DNA of 64,000 nt from Photobacterium aphoticum (GCF_001029435.1 NZ_LDOV01000017.1:62001-126000), one strand, 5' to 3'. Shown: positions 37,840 through 46,497, counted from the stretch's first letter. Notes: generated by a model from the sequence alone, not told the origin. Translations and numbers: made by a program.

Positions 37840-38325
37840 ATGGATAAGCACGAAGAAGTGTTGATTGCCCTTCGCCAGATCATTCGGGCGATCGACCTGC
37901 ATTCACGCAAATTGAACAAGTTGGCCGGCTTAACGGGGCCACAATTGGTGTTAATGCGTGCTATCCGTGATTCCGGTGAAGTGACCATTCGCCAGTTGTC
38001 CAATAACACCAACATGAGTCAGGCGACAGCCACCACCATTTTGGATCGTTTGGAAAAACGCGGTCTGGTGAAACGTGAACGCAGCACACTGGATAAGCGT
38101 AAAGTGCATGCCCACTTAACCGAAGCCGGACAAGAAACCCTGTCTAAAGCCCCGCCACCACTACAAGAAGATTTCGTTGCACGCTTTCAGAAACTGGAAG
38201 AGTGGGAACAATCCCTACTGTTGTCTTCTGTACAACGTATTTCGACCATGATGAATGCAGAACATTTGGATGTGGCTGCCATGCTGGAAGTAGGTAGCAT
38301 TACCCAGCAGGAAAACGAGCATTAA
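37840..38325 (+). CDS. MarR-family transcriptional regulator
   Basis: A 161-residue winged-helix regulator. The DNA-binding core is VTIRQLSNNTNMSQATATTI followed by LDRLEKRGLVKRERSTLDKR and the wing KVHAHLTEAGQETL. N- and C-terminal helices form the usual dimer interface. ATG 37840 is preceded by GAGGAG at 6 nt and replaces the longer frame from 37753. It lies 81 bp before a LysR-family gene in the same direction. The ligand and targets are unknown; neighbouring TSUP transporter genes are candidates. Confidence 0.88.
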   Translation: MDKHEEVLIALRQIIRAIDLHSRKLNKLAGLTGPQLVLMRAIRDSGEVTIRQLSNNTNMSQATATTILDRLEKRGLVKRERSTLDKRKVHAHLTEAGQETLSKAPPPLQEDFVARFQKLEEWEQSLLLSSVQRISTMMNAEHLDVAAMLEVGSITQQENEH

Positions 38326-38406
38326 TTCATCATTGTCGGCGCAGTAAACGCGCGCACTTCAACCGACAACACACTCAGATCATACAAAGAGAAAGACGGA
38401 CAGACC

Positions 38407-39252
38407 GTGCTGCTTGAAGGGATTGAAACATTACTGGTGCTGGCACAAGAAGGCACCATGAGTAAAACGGGCAGCCGGCTGTATCTCAGCCAAAGTGCTG
38501 TCAGTAAACGGATTGCCAAACTCGAAAAGCGTCTGGGCAAAAAGCTGATAGAGCCGCAAGGGCGACGGATTAAACTTACCGCCGATGCGGAGCAACTCAT
38601 TGCCGCCGTTGGTCCGAGTATGAATGAGATCAAGGGCTTGATCTTCGATCAACTGCCCGCCAACGATCATTCCCTGATCCAAATTGCCTGCTCTGAATCG
38701 CTGGTGGCGGGTTATCTGGGGGAAGGCATGGGACGCTATTTTCAGCACGACCCGTACGTCCGTCTGTCGACTCACCATACGCCGGTGATTGTCGAAAAAG
38801 TCCAAGCCGGTGATGCCACGCTCGGCTTTTGTGCCGGTCATTTACCGCCTCAGCACGGCCTGAGCACCCAACTGTTATTCAATGAACCTTTTACCGTGAT
38901 CAGTGCCGAGCCGTTGACCACGCTACCTAAGGCGCTCTTGGTTAACGATTTTAAAAACCCGGCCAATGCCCAACAGGCCAGTGTGCTGCAAGAAGCAGGG
39001 ATCATCCCATTAATGGAAATGGATTCTTACACCGCCGCTGCCCAGCTCGCGTTAGGGGGCGTCGCACCGGCACTGGTCCCGATAGCCATTGTCAAAACGC
39101 TTAATATCGCGCCGGCGCACTGCCATCAATTTGAGGTGCTCGATTCACTGACGCGTCCCGTGCACCTCTGTTATCGCGAAAAAAGCTATCGTTCAGATCG
39201 CGTTAAAGCATTGATTGCAACCATTGCGGATTCTGTTCCCACAACAATTTGA
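38407..39252 (+). CDS. LysR-family transcriptional regulator
   Basis: A 281-residue LTTR starting at GTG 38407. The N-terminal HTH is present (GTMSKTGSRLYLSQSAVSKR, IAKLEKRLGKKLIEPQGRRI), followed by a periplasmic-binding-like effector domain. The last 50 bp overlap the 3' end of the convergent TSUP gene. LysR genes beside TSUP carriers usually control them, which is the likely role here. The effector is unknown. Confidence 0.88.
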   Translation: MLLEGIETLLVLAQEGTMSKTGSRLYLSQSAVSKRIAKLEKRLGKKLIEPQGRRIKLTADAEQLIAAVGPSMNEIKGLIFDQLPANDHSLIQIACSESLVAGYLGEGMGRYFQHDPYVRLSTHHTPVIVEKVQAGDATLGFCAGHLPPQHGLSTQLLFNEPFTVISAEPLTTLPKALLVNDFKNPANAQQASVLQEAGIIPLMEMDSYTAAAQLALGGVAPALVPIAIVKTLNIAPAHCHQFEVLDSLTRPVHLCYREKSYRSDRVKALIATIADSVPTTI

Positions 39253-39982
39253 TCGCCATGGCCATCGACACCAACACCACCATCGGTCGAATAAGCTGAC
39301 GGCCTTTGGTGATCACCACTTTGGCTCCCATGCGCGCCCCTAAAAAGCCGCCCACGGCCATTACCAAACCAATTTCCCAAATCGGCAAACCCGCGAAAAT
39401 GAAAAACAACAACGCGGCAAAGTTAGAGGTGAAATTGAGGATTTTAGTCTTCGCCGTCGCTTCCACCAGCCCGCATTGGGCAATCGCCACAAAGCACACG
39501 GTAAACAGCGAGCCGGCTCCCGGACCAAAGAAACCGTCATAAAAACCAATGCCCGTCCCCACCGTCAGGGCAAACATGTTGGCCGATAATTTTGGCTCAC
39601 CGCCGCCTTGTCCGGCTTGTGGTGCCAGCAAAAAATACAGCGCGATACACACCAGTAAAACTGGGATCACATTGGTCAATACACCCGCATCTAACCGTTG
39701 AACTAATTCCGCCCCAATGGCCGAGCCAATGAAGGTCATCACAATGGCATTACGCATCTCTTTCAGGCTGACCAAGCCATTACGAATGAAATACAGCGAC
39801 GCAGAAAAGCTGCCAAACGAGCCCTGCAGCTTATTGGTCGCCAACGCCTGAGCGGGCGGTACCCCGGCAGCCAATAAGGCCGGGACTGTCAACATGCCAC
39901 CACCCCCCGCAATCGCATCAATAAAACCGGCAACCCCTGCCACCAAAAACAATAAACCGAGAATGTCTAACGACAGATCCAT
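39203..39982 (-). CDS. TSUP (TauE/SafE) family transporter, copy 1
   Basis: A 259-residue membrane protein with about eight helices. Hallmarks are GFIDAIAGGGGMLTVPALLA, ATNKLQGSFGSFSASLYFIR, GIGFYDGFFGPGAGSLFTVC and MGAKVVITKGRQLIRPMVVL. TSUP carriers move sulfite, sulfonates, sulfoacetate or other small organic anions; the substrate here is unknown. The start at 39982 (MDLSLDILGLLFLVAGVAGF) fits the family better than the upstream open frame. A close paralogue is at 46648-47490. The 3' end overlaps the convergent LysR gene by 50 bp. Confidence 0.9.
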   Translation of the reverse strand: MDLSLDILGLLFLVAGVAGFIDAIAGGGGMLTVPALLAAGVPPAQALATNKLQGSFGSFSASLYFIRNGLVSLKEMRNAIVMTFIGSAIGAELVQRLDAGVLTNVIPVLLVCIALYFLLAPQAGQGGGEPKLSANMFALTVGTGIGFYDGFFGPGAGSLFTVCFVAIAQCGLVEATAKTKILNFTSNFAALLFFIFAGLPIWEIGLVMAVGGFLGARMGAKVVITKGRQLIRPMVVLVSMAMAIKLLWEQNPQWLQSML

Positions 39983-40220
39983 GTAACTACTCTTCTCACA
40001 CTGCCCGAAAAACCCAAACAGTATCACCCCGTCTGTCAGACAAATAGCGAAACCTAGGACAGCAATCCATTCCCGCTTGGCATTGGCCCGCTTGAAAAAA
40101 AGCCATAAAAAAATCCGGGTGCATCACCTGCACTCGGATTTAAACAGAATAAAACATGCTCGATTGACCTCCCTGTATTATGTCAAAACCGAAGGTCCTC
40201 CTCTGCTGATAGAATCAGCC
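39983..40220. other. Upstream region of TSUP copy 1
   Basis: Carries the TSUP promoter and the terminator at 40105-40144, which closes the minus-strand transcript of the two small ORFs upstream. Confidence 0.4.
40105..40144 (-). terminator. Terminator of the small-ORF transcript
   Basis: AAATCCGGGTGCA (40111-40123) pairs with TGCACTCGGATTT (40129-40141) with one G-T pair. On the minus strand it is followed by TTTTTTT. Confidence 0.85.
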
Positions 40221-40379
40221 TCATGTTTTTTTCTTTCTCCATCTTGCCAAATCTTCCAGGCTTGATGCACAGGCGATTCTTTTTCGCCACCAGTCAGACG
40301 GCCAATATTCCATTACGCCCGCTTTATTTTCTTTAAGGTCACGTCCAGGTTGTACCACGAGTGTATTATTCACCTTCAT
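40221..40379 (-). CDS. Small ORF, 52 aa, unrecognised
   Basis: Found by reading the minus strand between the 93-aa-class ORF and the terminator at 40105. An ATG at 40379 is preceded by AAGG with 7-nt spacing and opens 52 codons ending TGA. The product has the features of a real small protein: starts MKVNNTLVVQPGRDLKENKA, has a tryptophan-rich centre (EYWPSDWWRKRIA), a charged amphipathic helix (SLEDLARWRKKKT) and no repeats. No family recognised. It lies 81 nt downstream of the next ORF on the same strand and probably shares its transcript. Confidence 0.5.
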   Translation of the reverse strand: MKVNNTLVVQPGRDLKENKAGVMEYWPSDWWRKRIACASSLEDLARWRKKKT

Positions 40380-40460
40380 CTGTCACCCTTGGTCAATAAT
40401 CATAGTGACTATTCATTCTTTCTCATCATTATTAAATAAAGTGTGGTAATCACACTCTTA

Positions 40461-40736
40461 TTAAATATAACGACGCTTATACTCCCTCTTATTTACTGTC
40501 ACCTTTAACGGATAATAATGCTCACTGGATAATGATAATTGCGCCAAGTTGTAAAACAGTCCGGTTCTTTTAAAACTGCCTTCGAGGTCTCGCTCAAATA
40601 GCTCAACCACGCTTTTCGTCAATGTATCCCACCCACTGACATAGAACGCATTTCGCTTTAAAGATGAAGCAATGAGGGTCCCAGATTCAGCAGACATGAC
40701 CTTATAAAACATGACATTGTGATCTACAAATTGCAT
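40461..40736 (-). CDS. Small hypothetical protein, 91 aa
   Basis: A soluble protein with normal composition, starting MQFVDHNVMFYKVMSAESGT and with a basic C-terminus (KVTVNKREYKRRYI). I do not recognise a family. The ATG at 40736 has AGG 7 nt upstream and is preferred to the ATG two codons earlier, which would sit on the ribosome site. The region is AT-richer than the neighbouring genes. Together with the 52-aa ORF downstream and the terminator at 40105 it looks like a two-gene minus-strand unit. Confidence 0.5.
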   Translation of the reverse strand: MQFVDHNVMFYKVMSAESGTLIASSLKRNAFYVSGWDTLTKSVVELFERDLEGSFKRTGLFYNLAQLSLSSEHYYPLKVTVNKREYKRRYI

Positions 40737-41272
40737 TTTCATACCTGTCTTATATCGTTTTCTACGCTATACCCTTCTATTTTTATGAATCAACATTGTC
40801 TATACCCATGCAATGTTTACAGATGGCACATCAGTATTTACATTTATTTTGAGTGATACATTTTTATCGATGACTTGAACTATTAAGTGTCATATTTTTG
40901 AAATAACCGCGCCGTGTTCGTTAATCAGTATCGCATTAACGGCTATATAATGGGTTTTATAATGCGAGCAATTTATTCCATTCTTTATACCTTACTCGTT
41001 TTATGGCGACTCTTATGCCTGTACCTGTTTATTGATATCCCCCCAATAACCAAATCAAAGCCAATCCAGCACCATTTGCAAAAATGCCATTCAAGGGAAA
41101 CAGCCTTCAAACAGTATTCCCGAACAAAAACAGTGGGCGACCTCTCATTTTTTCGTGATGCGTTTTTGATCAAGCCGTTATCATTCCCGACCAGAAAACC
41201 CACCGATCGCACAAAAAACACCCGATACATACCCCTGTCTGTTAACCGGCTCTCATTTTTACCCCTGCCTCC
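40737..41272. other. AT-rich intergenic region
   Basis: Open frames exist on both strands (for example 40914-41372 plus) but their products look random and lack convincing ribosome sites. No RNA gene was recognised. The region separates the small-ORF unit from the Dcu carrier. Confidence 0.4.
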
Positions 41273-41307
41273 ATGCCGATTCGTTATCAAAAAGCGAATT
41301 TCGGCAT
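41273..41307. promoter_or_regulatory. Inverted repeat with putative DarR-type half-sites upstream of Dcu copy 1
   Basis: ATGCCGA (41273-41279) and TCGGCAT (41301-41307) are exact inverse complements, extended inwards by TTCG and CGAA. The same heptamer occurs in the racemase/LysR promoter region and upstream of Dcu copy 2. Confidence 0.5.
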
Positions 41308-41429
41308 TTAACAGATCCGAGCTGTTTACGCACTATAGCCGCCATGAATCAGTGAGTTGCGCTGCATTTTGACGGTTATGCAGCATCACTCACCAATACG
41401 GATTTTTTTCATTTTGTGTAGGACACGTT

Positions 41430-42740
41430 ATGTTAGTAGTAGTTGAGTTGATTGTAGTGCTAGGCTGCATCTACTGGGGCCTGAAAATGGGTGGCCTGGG
41501 GGTCGGTCTTGCGGGCGGTTTAGGTCTGGCGATTCTGACGCTGGGTTTTGGCTTGGAGCCAAGTGCCCCTGCGGTAGATGTTATTTTGATCATCATGTCG
41601 GTGGTGACCGCAGCCTCCACCATGCAAGCGGCAGGCGGTATGGACTGGTTGGTACATCATGCCGGTAACCTGATGCGTCGTAACCCTCGTTACATCTGCT
41701 TCCTTGCGCCAATGATCACCTGGTTGATGACCATCATGGCGGGTACCGGTTACACCGTATTCTCTACCCTGCCAGTGATCTCTGAAGTGGCAAAAGAAAT
41801 CGGCGTACGCCCGTCTCGTCCACTGTCAGCGGCTGTTGTTGCTTCTCAGGTCGCAATTTCAGGTTCACCGATTTCGGCAGCCATGGCGGCGATGATTTCC
41901 ATCATGGAACCTATCGGCGTGAGCTTCCTGCAAATCATGGCCGTGTGTTTACCAGCCTCTTTTGTGGCAGCCATGGTCGGTGCACTCATTGCTTCTCGCC
42001 AGGGTTGTGAACTGAAAGACGATCCTATTTACCTTGAGCGTCTGCAGCAAGAGCACAAAGACAATACTGAAGCGGCTAACCATACTCTGACGTTTGACCC
42101 TCGTGCGAAATACTCTGTATTCCTGTTCTTGCTAGCAACGGTGGCTATCGTCATTTACGCAGCGTTCCCATCACTACGCCCTGCGTTCCCAGACGGCGGC
42201 ATGATGTCAACGCGTGATATCATCATCGTGTCTATGTTTGCTGTAGCCTGTTTGATGGTACCGGTATGTAAAATTCACCCTGACGTGATTATCCGTACTT
42301 CTACTTTCCGTTCAGGCATGAGTTCTGTGGCCGTTATTCTGGGTATCGTGACAATGGGCTCAACCATGGTGAACGCCCACTTACCTGAAATCAAAGAGTT
42401 TGCGGGTACATTGCTACAGTCTTACCCAATGCTGTTGTCTGTTGTGCTGTTTGGTACCTGTACGCTGCTACTGTCACAAGGTGCAACCACACCATTGATC
42501 ATTCCATTGGCGCTAAGCCTGCAGGTCCCACACTGGGCAATCCTGGCTTCTTTTGTTGCGGTAACCGGTGTATTCGTACTGCCAACTTACCCAACCTCAC
42601 TGGCCGCTATCGAGTTTGACGGCACGGGTACCACACGTATGGGTAAGAACATCTTTGACCACCCATTCTTGCTACCGGGTCTGGTGGGTGTGGTTGTCGC
42701 GACGCTGTTCGGCTTCATCTTGGCGCCAATGGTCGTGTAA
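41430..42740 (+). CDS. Dcu-family (DcuA/DcuB-like) C4-dicarboxylate/aspartate carrier, copy 1
   Basis: A 436-residue polytopic membrane protein of the anaerobic C4-dicarboxylate family. Family segments: GGLGVGLAGGLGLAILTLGF, VDVILIIMSVVTAASTMQAA, GVRPSRPLSAAVVASQVAIS, GSPISAAMAAM and ASRQGCELKDDPIY. Dcu carriers exchange fumarate, malate, succinate and aspartate. TAGGA lies upstream of the ATG. Its neighbours (LysR and aspartate racemase genes, and a second Dcu carrier) suggest aspartate, possibly D-aspartate, as substrate. Copy 2 at 45102 is clearly paralogous. Confidence 0.92.
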   Translation: MLVVVELIVVLGCIYWGLKMGGLGVGLAGGLGLAILTLGFGLEPSAPAVDVILIIMSVVTAASTMQAAGGMDWLVHHAGNLMRRNPRYICFLAPMITWLMTIMAGTGYTVFSTLPVISEVAKEIGVRPSRPLSAAVVASQVAISGSPISAAMAAMISIMEPIGVSFLQIMAVCLPASFVAAMVGALIASRQGCELKDDPIYLERLQQEHKDNTEAANHTLTFDPRAKYSVFLFLLATVAIVIYAAFPSLRPAFPDGGMMSTRDIIIVSMFAVACLMVPVCKIHPDVIIRTSTFRSGMSSVAVILGIVTMGSTMVNAHLPEIKEFAGTLLQSYPMLLSVVLFGTCTLLLSQGATTPLIIPLALSLQVPHWAILASFVAVTGVFVLPTYPTSLAAIEFDGTGTTRMGKNIFDHPFLLPGLVGVVVATLFGFILAPMVV

Positions 42741-42780
42741 CCCCTCAGCTAATTACCTGAACGCATGTAAAAACAACATT

Positions 42781-42812
42781 AAAAAGGCCACCCAATGCGG
42801 TGGCCTTTGTTT
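42781..42812. terminator. Bidirectional terminator (Dcu copy 1 / LysR)
   Basis: AAAAAGGCCACC and GGTGGCCTTTGTTTT form the stem with loop CAATGC. The minus strand also ends in a T-run. Confidence 0.93.
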
Positions 42813-42833
42813 TAGAGGGGACTCAGAGCAAAG

Positions 42834-43733
42834 CTATAAGTGCTTACTTTCATCACTGGCCAATTGCTGCAAGGCCTGCCATACCTGCTCACCGGCCGGA
42901 TGCAAGCGCGCCTGATAGCGATAAGCGTAATAAGCAATCGGCAAACGCAAATGTGACTCACCAATGATTGCCACCTGCCCGCTTTTCAATTCTTCATGGA
43001 TCGAATAATCCGGCAGCCACGCCACCCCCACGCCTTGTAAGACCAACTTTTTCAGCAAGTCCGTCATGGATGATAAGAAGACCGCATTGAGATTCACTTG
43101 ATCACGCACCGCTTCCACCTGCCGCCCCATGTAAGAGCTCGGGCTGTACGCCAGCCACGGCACCGGATCATGGCCATTCAACTGAAATTGCGGGCGGCCA
43201 TGGGCATCACACACGCACACCGGCAACAGTTCCGCCTGACCAATCAGCAAAGACTGGTACGGTGGCAAACGTAACAGATCATCATCAAACGCCAACAGCA
43301 CATCACAACCGCCTTCTTGCAGTTCTTCAATGGCGTCATCCACGTCAATCGCTTCCACGCTCAATAAAGGTTGATGTTTACCTGCCAATAAAACCGGTTG
43401 AATCGAAGGGACTAGACTGCTGGCCAATGAGTGTGCCGCCGCGACACGGACAATGTTGCCGCCCAGTTTAGAGAGATCGGATAACTGGCCGATCCCGTCC
43501 ATCATCTGATTCATCAGGGTACGGGCAGTAATGCGGAACAAGCGGCCACTTGGGGTTAAGGCCACGGGAGTTTTACTTCTGTCGATCAGCTCAGCACCTA
43601 CCATGTGCTCTAAGGCTTTGATCCGACGGCTGAATGCGGGCTGTGTAACATTGCGCATTTCGGCCGCCAGGGAGAAATTTCGCACCTCGGCCAGTGCGAG
43701 AAAATCTTCCAGCCATTTACTTTCTATGTTCAT
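42834..43733 (-). CDS. LysR-type regulator, DarR/HypT-like, divergent from aspartate racemase
   Basis: A 299-residue LTTR. The HTH region reads WLEDFLALAEVRNFSLAAEM, RNVTQPAFSRRIKALEHMVG, closely resembling the E. coli HypT/YjiE and Vibrio DarR group. Further shared marks are VRVAAAHSLASSLVPSIQP, EAIDVDDAIEELQEGGCDVL and GVGVAWLPDYSIHEELKSG. In Vibrio fischeri DarR answers to D-aspartate and is linked to racD. Here the gene is divergent from an aspartate racemase gene with a dyad in the 195-bp region between. ATG 43733 is used (no strong ribosome site). HypT-like hypochlorite sensing is the alternative, but the gene context favours DarR. Confidence 0.82.
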   Translation of the reverse strand: MNIESKWLEDFLALAEVRNFSLAAEMRNVTQPAFSRRIKALEHMVGAELIDRSKTPVALTPSGRLFRITARTLMNQMMDGIGQLSDLSKLGGNIVRVAAAHSLASSLVPSIQPVLLAGKHQPLLSVEAIDVDDAIEELQEGGCDVLLAFDDDLLRLPPYQSLLIGQAELLPVCVCDAHGRPQFQLNGHDPVPWLAYSPSSYMGRQVEAVRDQVNLNAVFLSSMTDLLKKLVLQGVGVAWLPDYSIHEELKSGQVAIIGESHLRLPIAYYAYRYQARLHPAGEQVWQALQQLASDESKHL

Positions 43734-43829
43734 ACACTGCAAGCGAAAAGAAAAAATCCAGTATACCGCTGAGAAAGCTATCAGCAGACCGATTTCAAGC
43801 TCGCCAGATCACACTTTCACGCTTTGCTC

Positions 43830-43844
43830 ATACCGATTCGGCAT
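43830..43844. promoter_or_regulatory. LTTR box between LysR and racemase genes
   Basis: ATACCGATTCGGCAT is a near-perfect dyad (6 of 7 arm positions) with the T-N11-A form typical of LysR regulators. Its right half TCGGCAT recurs as inverted half-sites upstream of Dcu copy 1 and as ATGCCGA upstream of Dcu copy 2. Confidence 0.6.
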
Positions 43845-43928
43845 CACCACCTCAACAACGGCATTTCTCAACACGCTTGCCGAAGCCTATAGTAAACACA
43901 ACTTAAAAATACTTTTAGGAACAATAAG

Positions 43929-44639
43929 ATGAGAAAGAAACTCGGCATTCTTGGCGGTATGGGACCACTCGCCACCGTGGAGTTTATGCAGAAGATTATT
44001 GCCCGTACGCCGGCGCATAATGACCAGCAACATATTCCCATGTTGGTGAGCAATAATCCACAGATCCCCGATCGTACTGCGTTTCTGATCAGCAATGGCG
44101 AAGACCCATATCCAGCGCTAAAACAAGGCATGGAAGAGCTAGAAAACGCGGGAGCGGGTTGCATTGTCATGCCATGTAATACCGCCCACTACTGGTACCC
44201 GCGTTTAAGCCAGCAGTGCAAGGTGCACACTATCAGTATTATTGACAGCGTGGTGCAGGAAGCGGTGAACCGAGGCTACAAGAAAGTCGGCATCATGGCG
44301 ACGACTGCGACCATGCAAACACAGATGTACAAAACCAAATTAGCCCAACAACAGATCACGGTTGTAGAGCCAAATGACGAGCAGCAAGTCGCTGTTATGG
44401 AAGGCATATATGCCGTTAAGGGTGGCCATGTCGAGCAAGGCAAACTGGCGATGCTGCCGGTATTTGAATCCTTGCTGGCACAAGGGGCGGAAGCGGTGAT
44501 TTTAGGTTGTACCGAGATCCCGGTTGCGTTGGCAGAACAAGCCTACCACCAGCCACACCTGTGTTTAGATTCTCTCGATATTCTTGCCGATCAGTGCATT
44601 CAATGGGCCACGGAAGATGCCGTTGACCTGGTCGCATAA
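43929..44639 (+). CDS. Aspartate/glutamate racemase family protein (RacD/YgeA-like)
   Basis: A 236-residue cofactor-independent racemase. It begins KKLGILGGMGPLATVEFMQK and has both catalytic cysteines: Cys83 in MPCNTAHYW and Cys194 in LGCTEIPVAL. The length is that of aspartate racemases. It interconverts L- and D-aspartate (or another acidic amino acid). AGGA lies 9 nt before the ATG. Divergent from a DarR-like LysR gene and flanked by two Dcu carriers, it is most simply part of a D-aspartate uptake and use pathway. Supply of D-aspartate is the alternative direction. Confidence 0.9.
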   Translation: MRKKLGILGGMGPLATVEFMQKIIARTPAHNDQQHIPMLVSNNPQIPDRTAFLISNGEDPYPALKQGMEELENAGAGCIVMPCNTAHYWYPRLSQQCKVHTISIIDSVVQEAVNRGYKKVGIMATTATMQTQMYKTKLAQQQITVVEPNDEQQVAVMEGIYAVKGGHVEQGKLAMLPVFESLLAQGAEAVILGCTEIPVALAEQAYHQPHLCLDSLDILADQCIQWATEDAVDLVA

Positions 44640-44711
44640 CAACAATGTAAGCGCTTAACTGACGCATTACGCAAACCTTTCCTGTCTTTCCTTTCAGTCC
44701 TTTGTAAGGGG

Positions 44712-44771
44712 GCGATATTGTCTCATGAGGCCGGCCAACCAGCCTCAACGGGACATATCGCTCTTTTTTTT
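44712..44771 (+). terminator. Terminator of the racemase gene
   Basis: A long branched hairpin: GCGATA (44712-44717) with TATCGC (44756-44761), inner GTC/GAC and AGGC/GCCT pairs, followed by TCTTTTTTTT. Confidence 0.85.
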
Positions 44772-44833
44772 GCCTGTCACTTTTCTCTCGCCCCCCTTTT
44801 CCTTTCGCTCACTGCATTGACTTGTCGTGTGCG

Positions 44834-44840
44834 ATGCCGA
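44834..44840. promoter_or_regulatory. DarR-type half-site upstream of Dcu copy 2
   Basis: ATGCCGA, identical to the half-site found in the other two promoters of the island. No second arm with the right spacing was found, so it may be a weak or single half-site. Confidence 0.3.
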
Positions 44841-45101
44841 ATGCGTTATTCACACTTCTGACAATATAAGCAAAACTAATAGTTTTCATCATTTTATCCT
44901 CTGTTTTTCAATTGCAGAGCCCACGCAATCTATCTGTTCTCGTCTTCCCATACAGTAATAGCCACGAACATAACGCTGTTGCTGCTCCCCCTATTCCGTC
45001 ACTCAAACATGATGCGGCAATGCTTCGACCCTATTTCACGACTTTGTATTTGAACGATAAAAGGCCGGCTCCCGGAAGGGAAAATGGCAAGGAGAAAAAC
45101 C

Positions 45102-46406
45102 ATGATTTTACTGGAAACGTGTTTATTACTTGGGGCCATTATCCTGGCTGCCCGACTGGGCGGGATCGGGGTCGGTCTGGCAGGTGGCTTAGGGATGGCC
45201 ATCGCCGTCTTTGTGCTGGGTCTGCCACCGGGCGACATTCCTGTCTCGGTGATTTTGATCATCATGTCCGTGATTCTGGCTCTGTCTGTCATGCAGCAAG
45301 CAGGCGGTATGAGTTATATGGTGAACATGGCGGAGAAAATGCTGCGTAACCACCCGAAGCACATTAACATTTTGGCCCCTGCGACCACCTTCATTCTGAC
45401 CACGCTCGCCGGTACCGGTTACACCGCGATGTCTGTATTGAACGTGATCCAGCAAGTGGCGAAAGAAAACGGTGTACGTCCGAGCCAGCCGCTCAGCTCT
45501 GCCGTTGTGGCTTCACAAATCGCCATTACCGCGTCTCCGATTTCGGCTGCAACCGCTGCAATGTACGTGGTGGTTGAGCAAATGGGGGTTTCCTTCGGTG
45601 CAGCACTCAGTGTGATCATGCCTGCCGCCCTGTTTGGCACAATTGTCGCGTCAATCATTGCCAGCCGTCAGGGGTGCGAACTAAAAGATGATCCTATTTT
45701 CCAAGAGCGCGTGAAAAAAGGCTTGGTGAACTTCACCCCTGAAGCGCAAAAGCATCAAGAGCCAACATTGGCCGCGAAGCGTTCTGTGTGGCTATTCCTG
45801 GCGGGCGTGATTTTCATCGTCGCACTGTTGCTGTTTAAACCAATGATTGGTCATGATCTGGGTTCGCGTGACATCATCGTGATTGTGATGCTACTGACCG
45901 GCTTTATCACAGCCATGGTGTGTAAGGTTGAACTGACATCTATCAAGAAAGCGCCAATTTTCGCCGATGGCGCGGAAAGTCTGGTGGTGATTCTGGGTAT
46001 CGTGTGGCTAAGCTCCACCATCATTGGTGTGCATATTCCAGAAATCAAAGAATTGGCGGGCGATCTATTGAGTGAGTACCCGGCACTGTTAGCCGTGGTC
46101 TTCTTCGGCACCTCTGCCCTGTTGTTCAGCCAAGGCGCAACCAGTGCACTGCTGGTACCGATTGCCGCCTCGTTGAATGTGGATCCGGTCACCATTCTGG
46201 CCAGCTTCGTGGCTGTGAGTGCGCTGTATATGACCAACATCTACCCGACAACCGCCTTTGCCATCGCGACCGACGATACCGGTTCTTTCCTTGATAAGAA
46301 ATGGAACGGGTCTTACATCATCAACCATCCCTTCTTCTTACCGGGGATGATCGGTATTGTTGCCGCAGTACCGTTTGGCTTCGTACTGGCGAATATGGTG
46401 TTGTAA
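45102..46406 (+). CDS. Dcu-family C4-dicarboxylate/aspartate carrier, copy 2
   Basis: A 434-residue membrane carrier. ATG 45102 (MILLETCLLLGAIILAARLG) has AGGAG 8 nt upstream and is preferred over the ATG 18 nt earlier. It shares with copy 1 the stretches GGIGVGLAGGLGMAI, VSVILIIMSV, ENGVRPSQPLSSAVVASQIA and IASRQGCELKDDPIF, so both derive from one ancestor. It is followed by a terminator and by the convergent TSUP copy 2. Substrate is probably aspartate or a C4-dicarboxylate. Having two paralogues suggests different affinities or direction of transport. Confidence 0.92.
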   Translation: MILLETCLLLGAIILAARLGGIGVGLAGGLGMAIAVFVLGLPPGDIPVSVILIIMSVILALSVMQQAGGMSYMVNMAEKMLRNHPKHINILAPATTFILTTLAGTGYTAMSVLNVIQQVAKENGVRPSQPLSSAVVASQIAITASPISAATAAMYVVVEQMGVSFGAALSVIMPAALFGTIVASIIASRQGCELKDDPIFQERVKKGLVNFTPEAQKHQEPTLAAKRSVWLFLAGVIFIVALLLFKPMIGHDLGSRDIIVIVMLLTGFITAMVCKVELTSIKKAPIFADGAESLVVILGIVWLSSTIIGVHIPEIKELAGDLLSEYPALLAVVFFGTSALLFSQGATSALLVPIAASLNVDPVTILASFVAVSALYMTNIYPTTAFAIATDDTGSFLDKKWNGSYIINHPFFLPGMIGIVAAVPFGFVLANMVL

Positions 46407-46497
46407 TCCCCAAGCCGCACAACCCAAAGTGCATCCGTATGTTTAGACGCAAACTGTATAGACACAAACGGTGTAGAAAACGTTATTAGCAAAACTG

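Larger units (their letters stand above)
44640..45101. other. Region between racemase and Dcu copy 2
   Basis: Contains the racemase terminator (44712-44771), an ATGCCGA half-site at 44834-44840 and the Dcu copy 2 promoter. No gene was seen. Confidence 0.5.

Noticed and set aside
40914-41372. 152-codon plus-strand frame (and the 101-codon minus frame opposite it) upstream of Dcu copy 1
   Set aside because: Both products look random, there is no good ribosome site, and the region contains the inverted repeat at 41273-41307, so it is more likely promoter DNA.
44834-44848. A full LTTR dyad upstream of Dcu copy 2
   Set aside because: Only the ATGCCGA half is present. T-N11-A spacing and a second arm are lacking, so only a half-site is listed.
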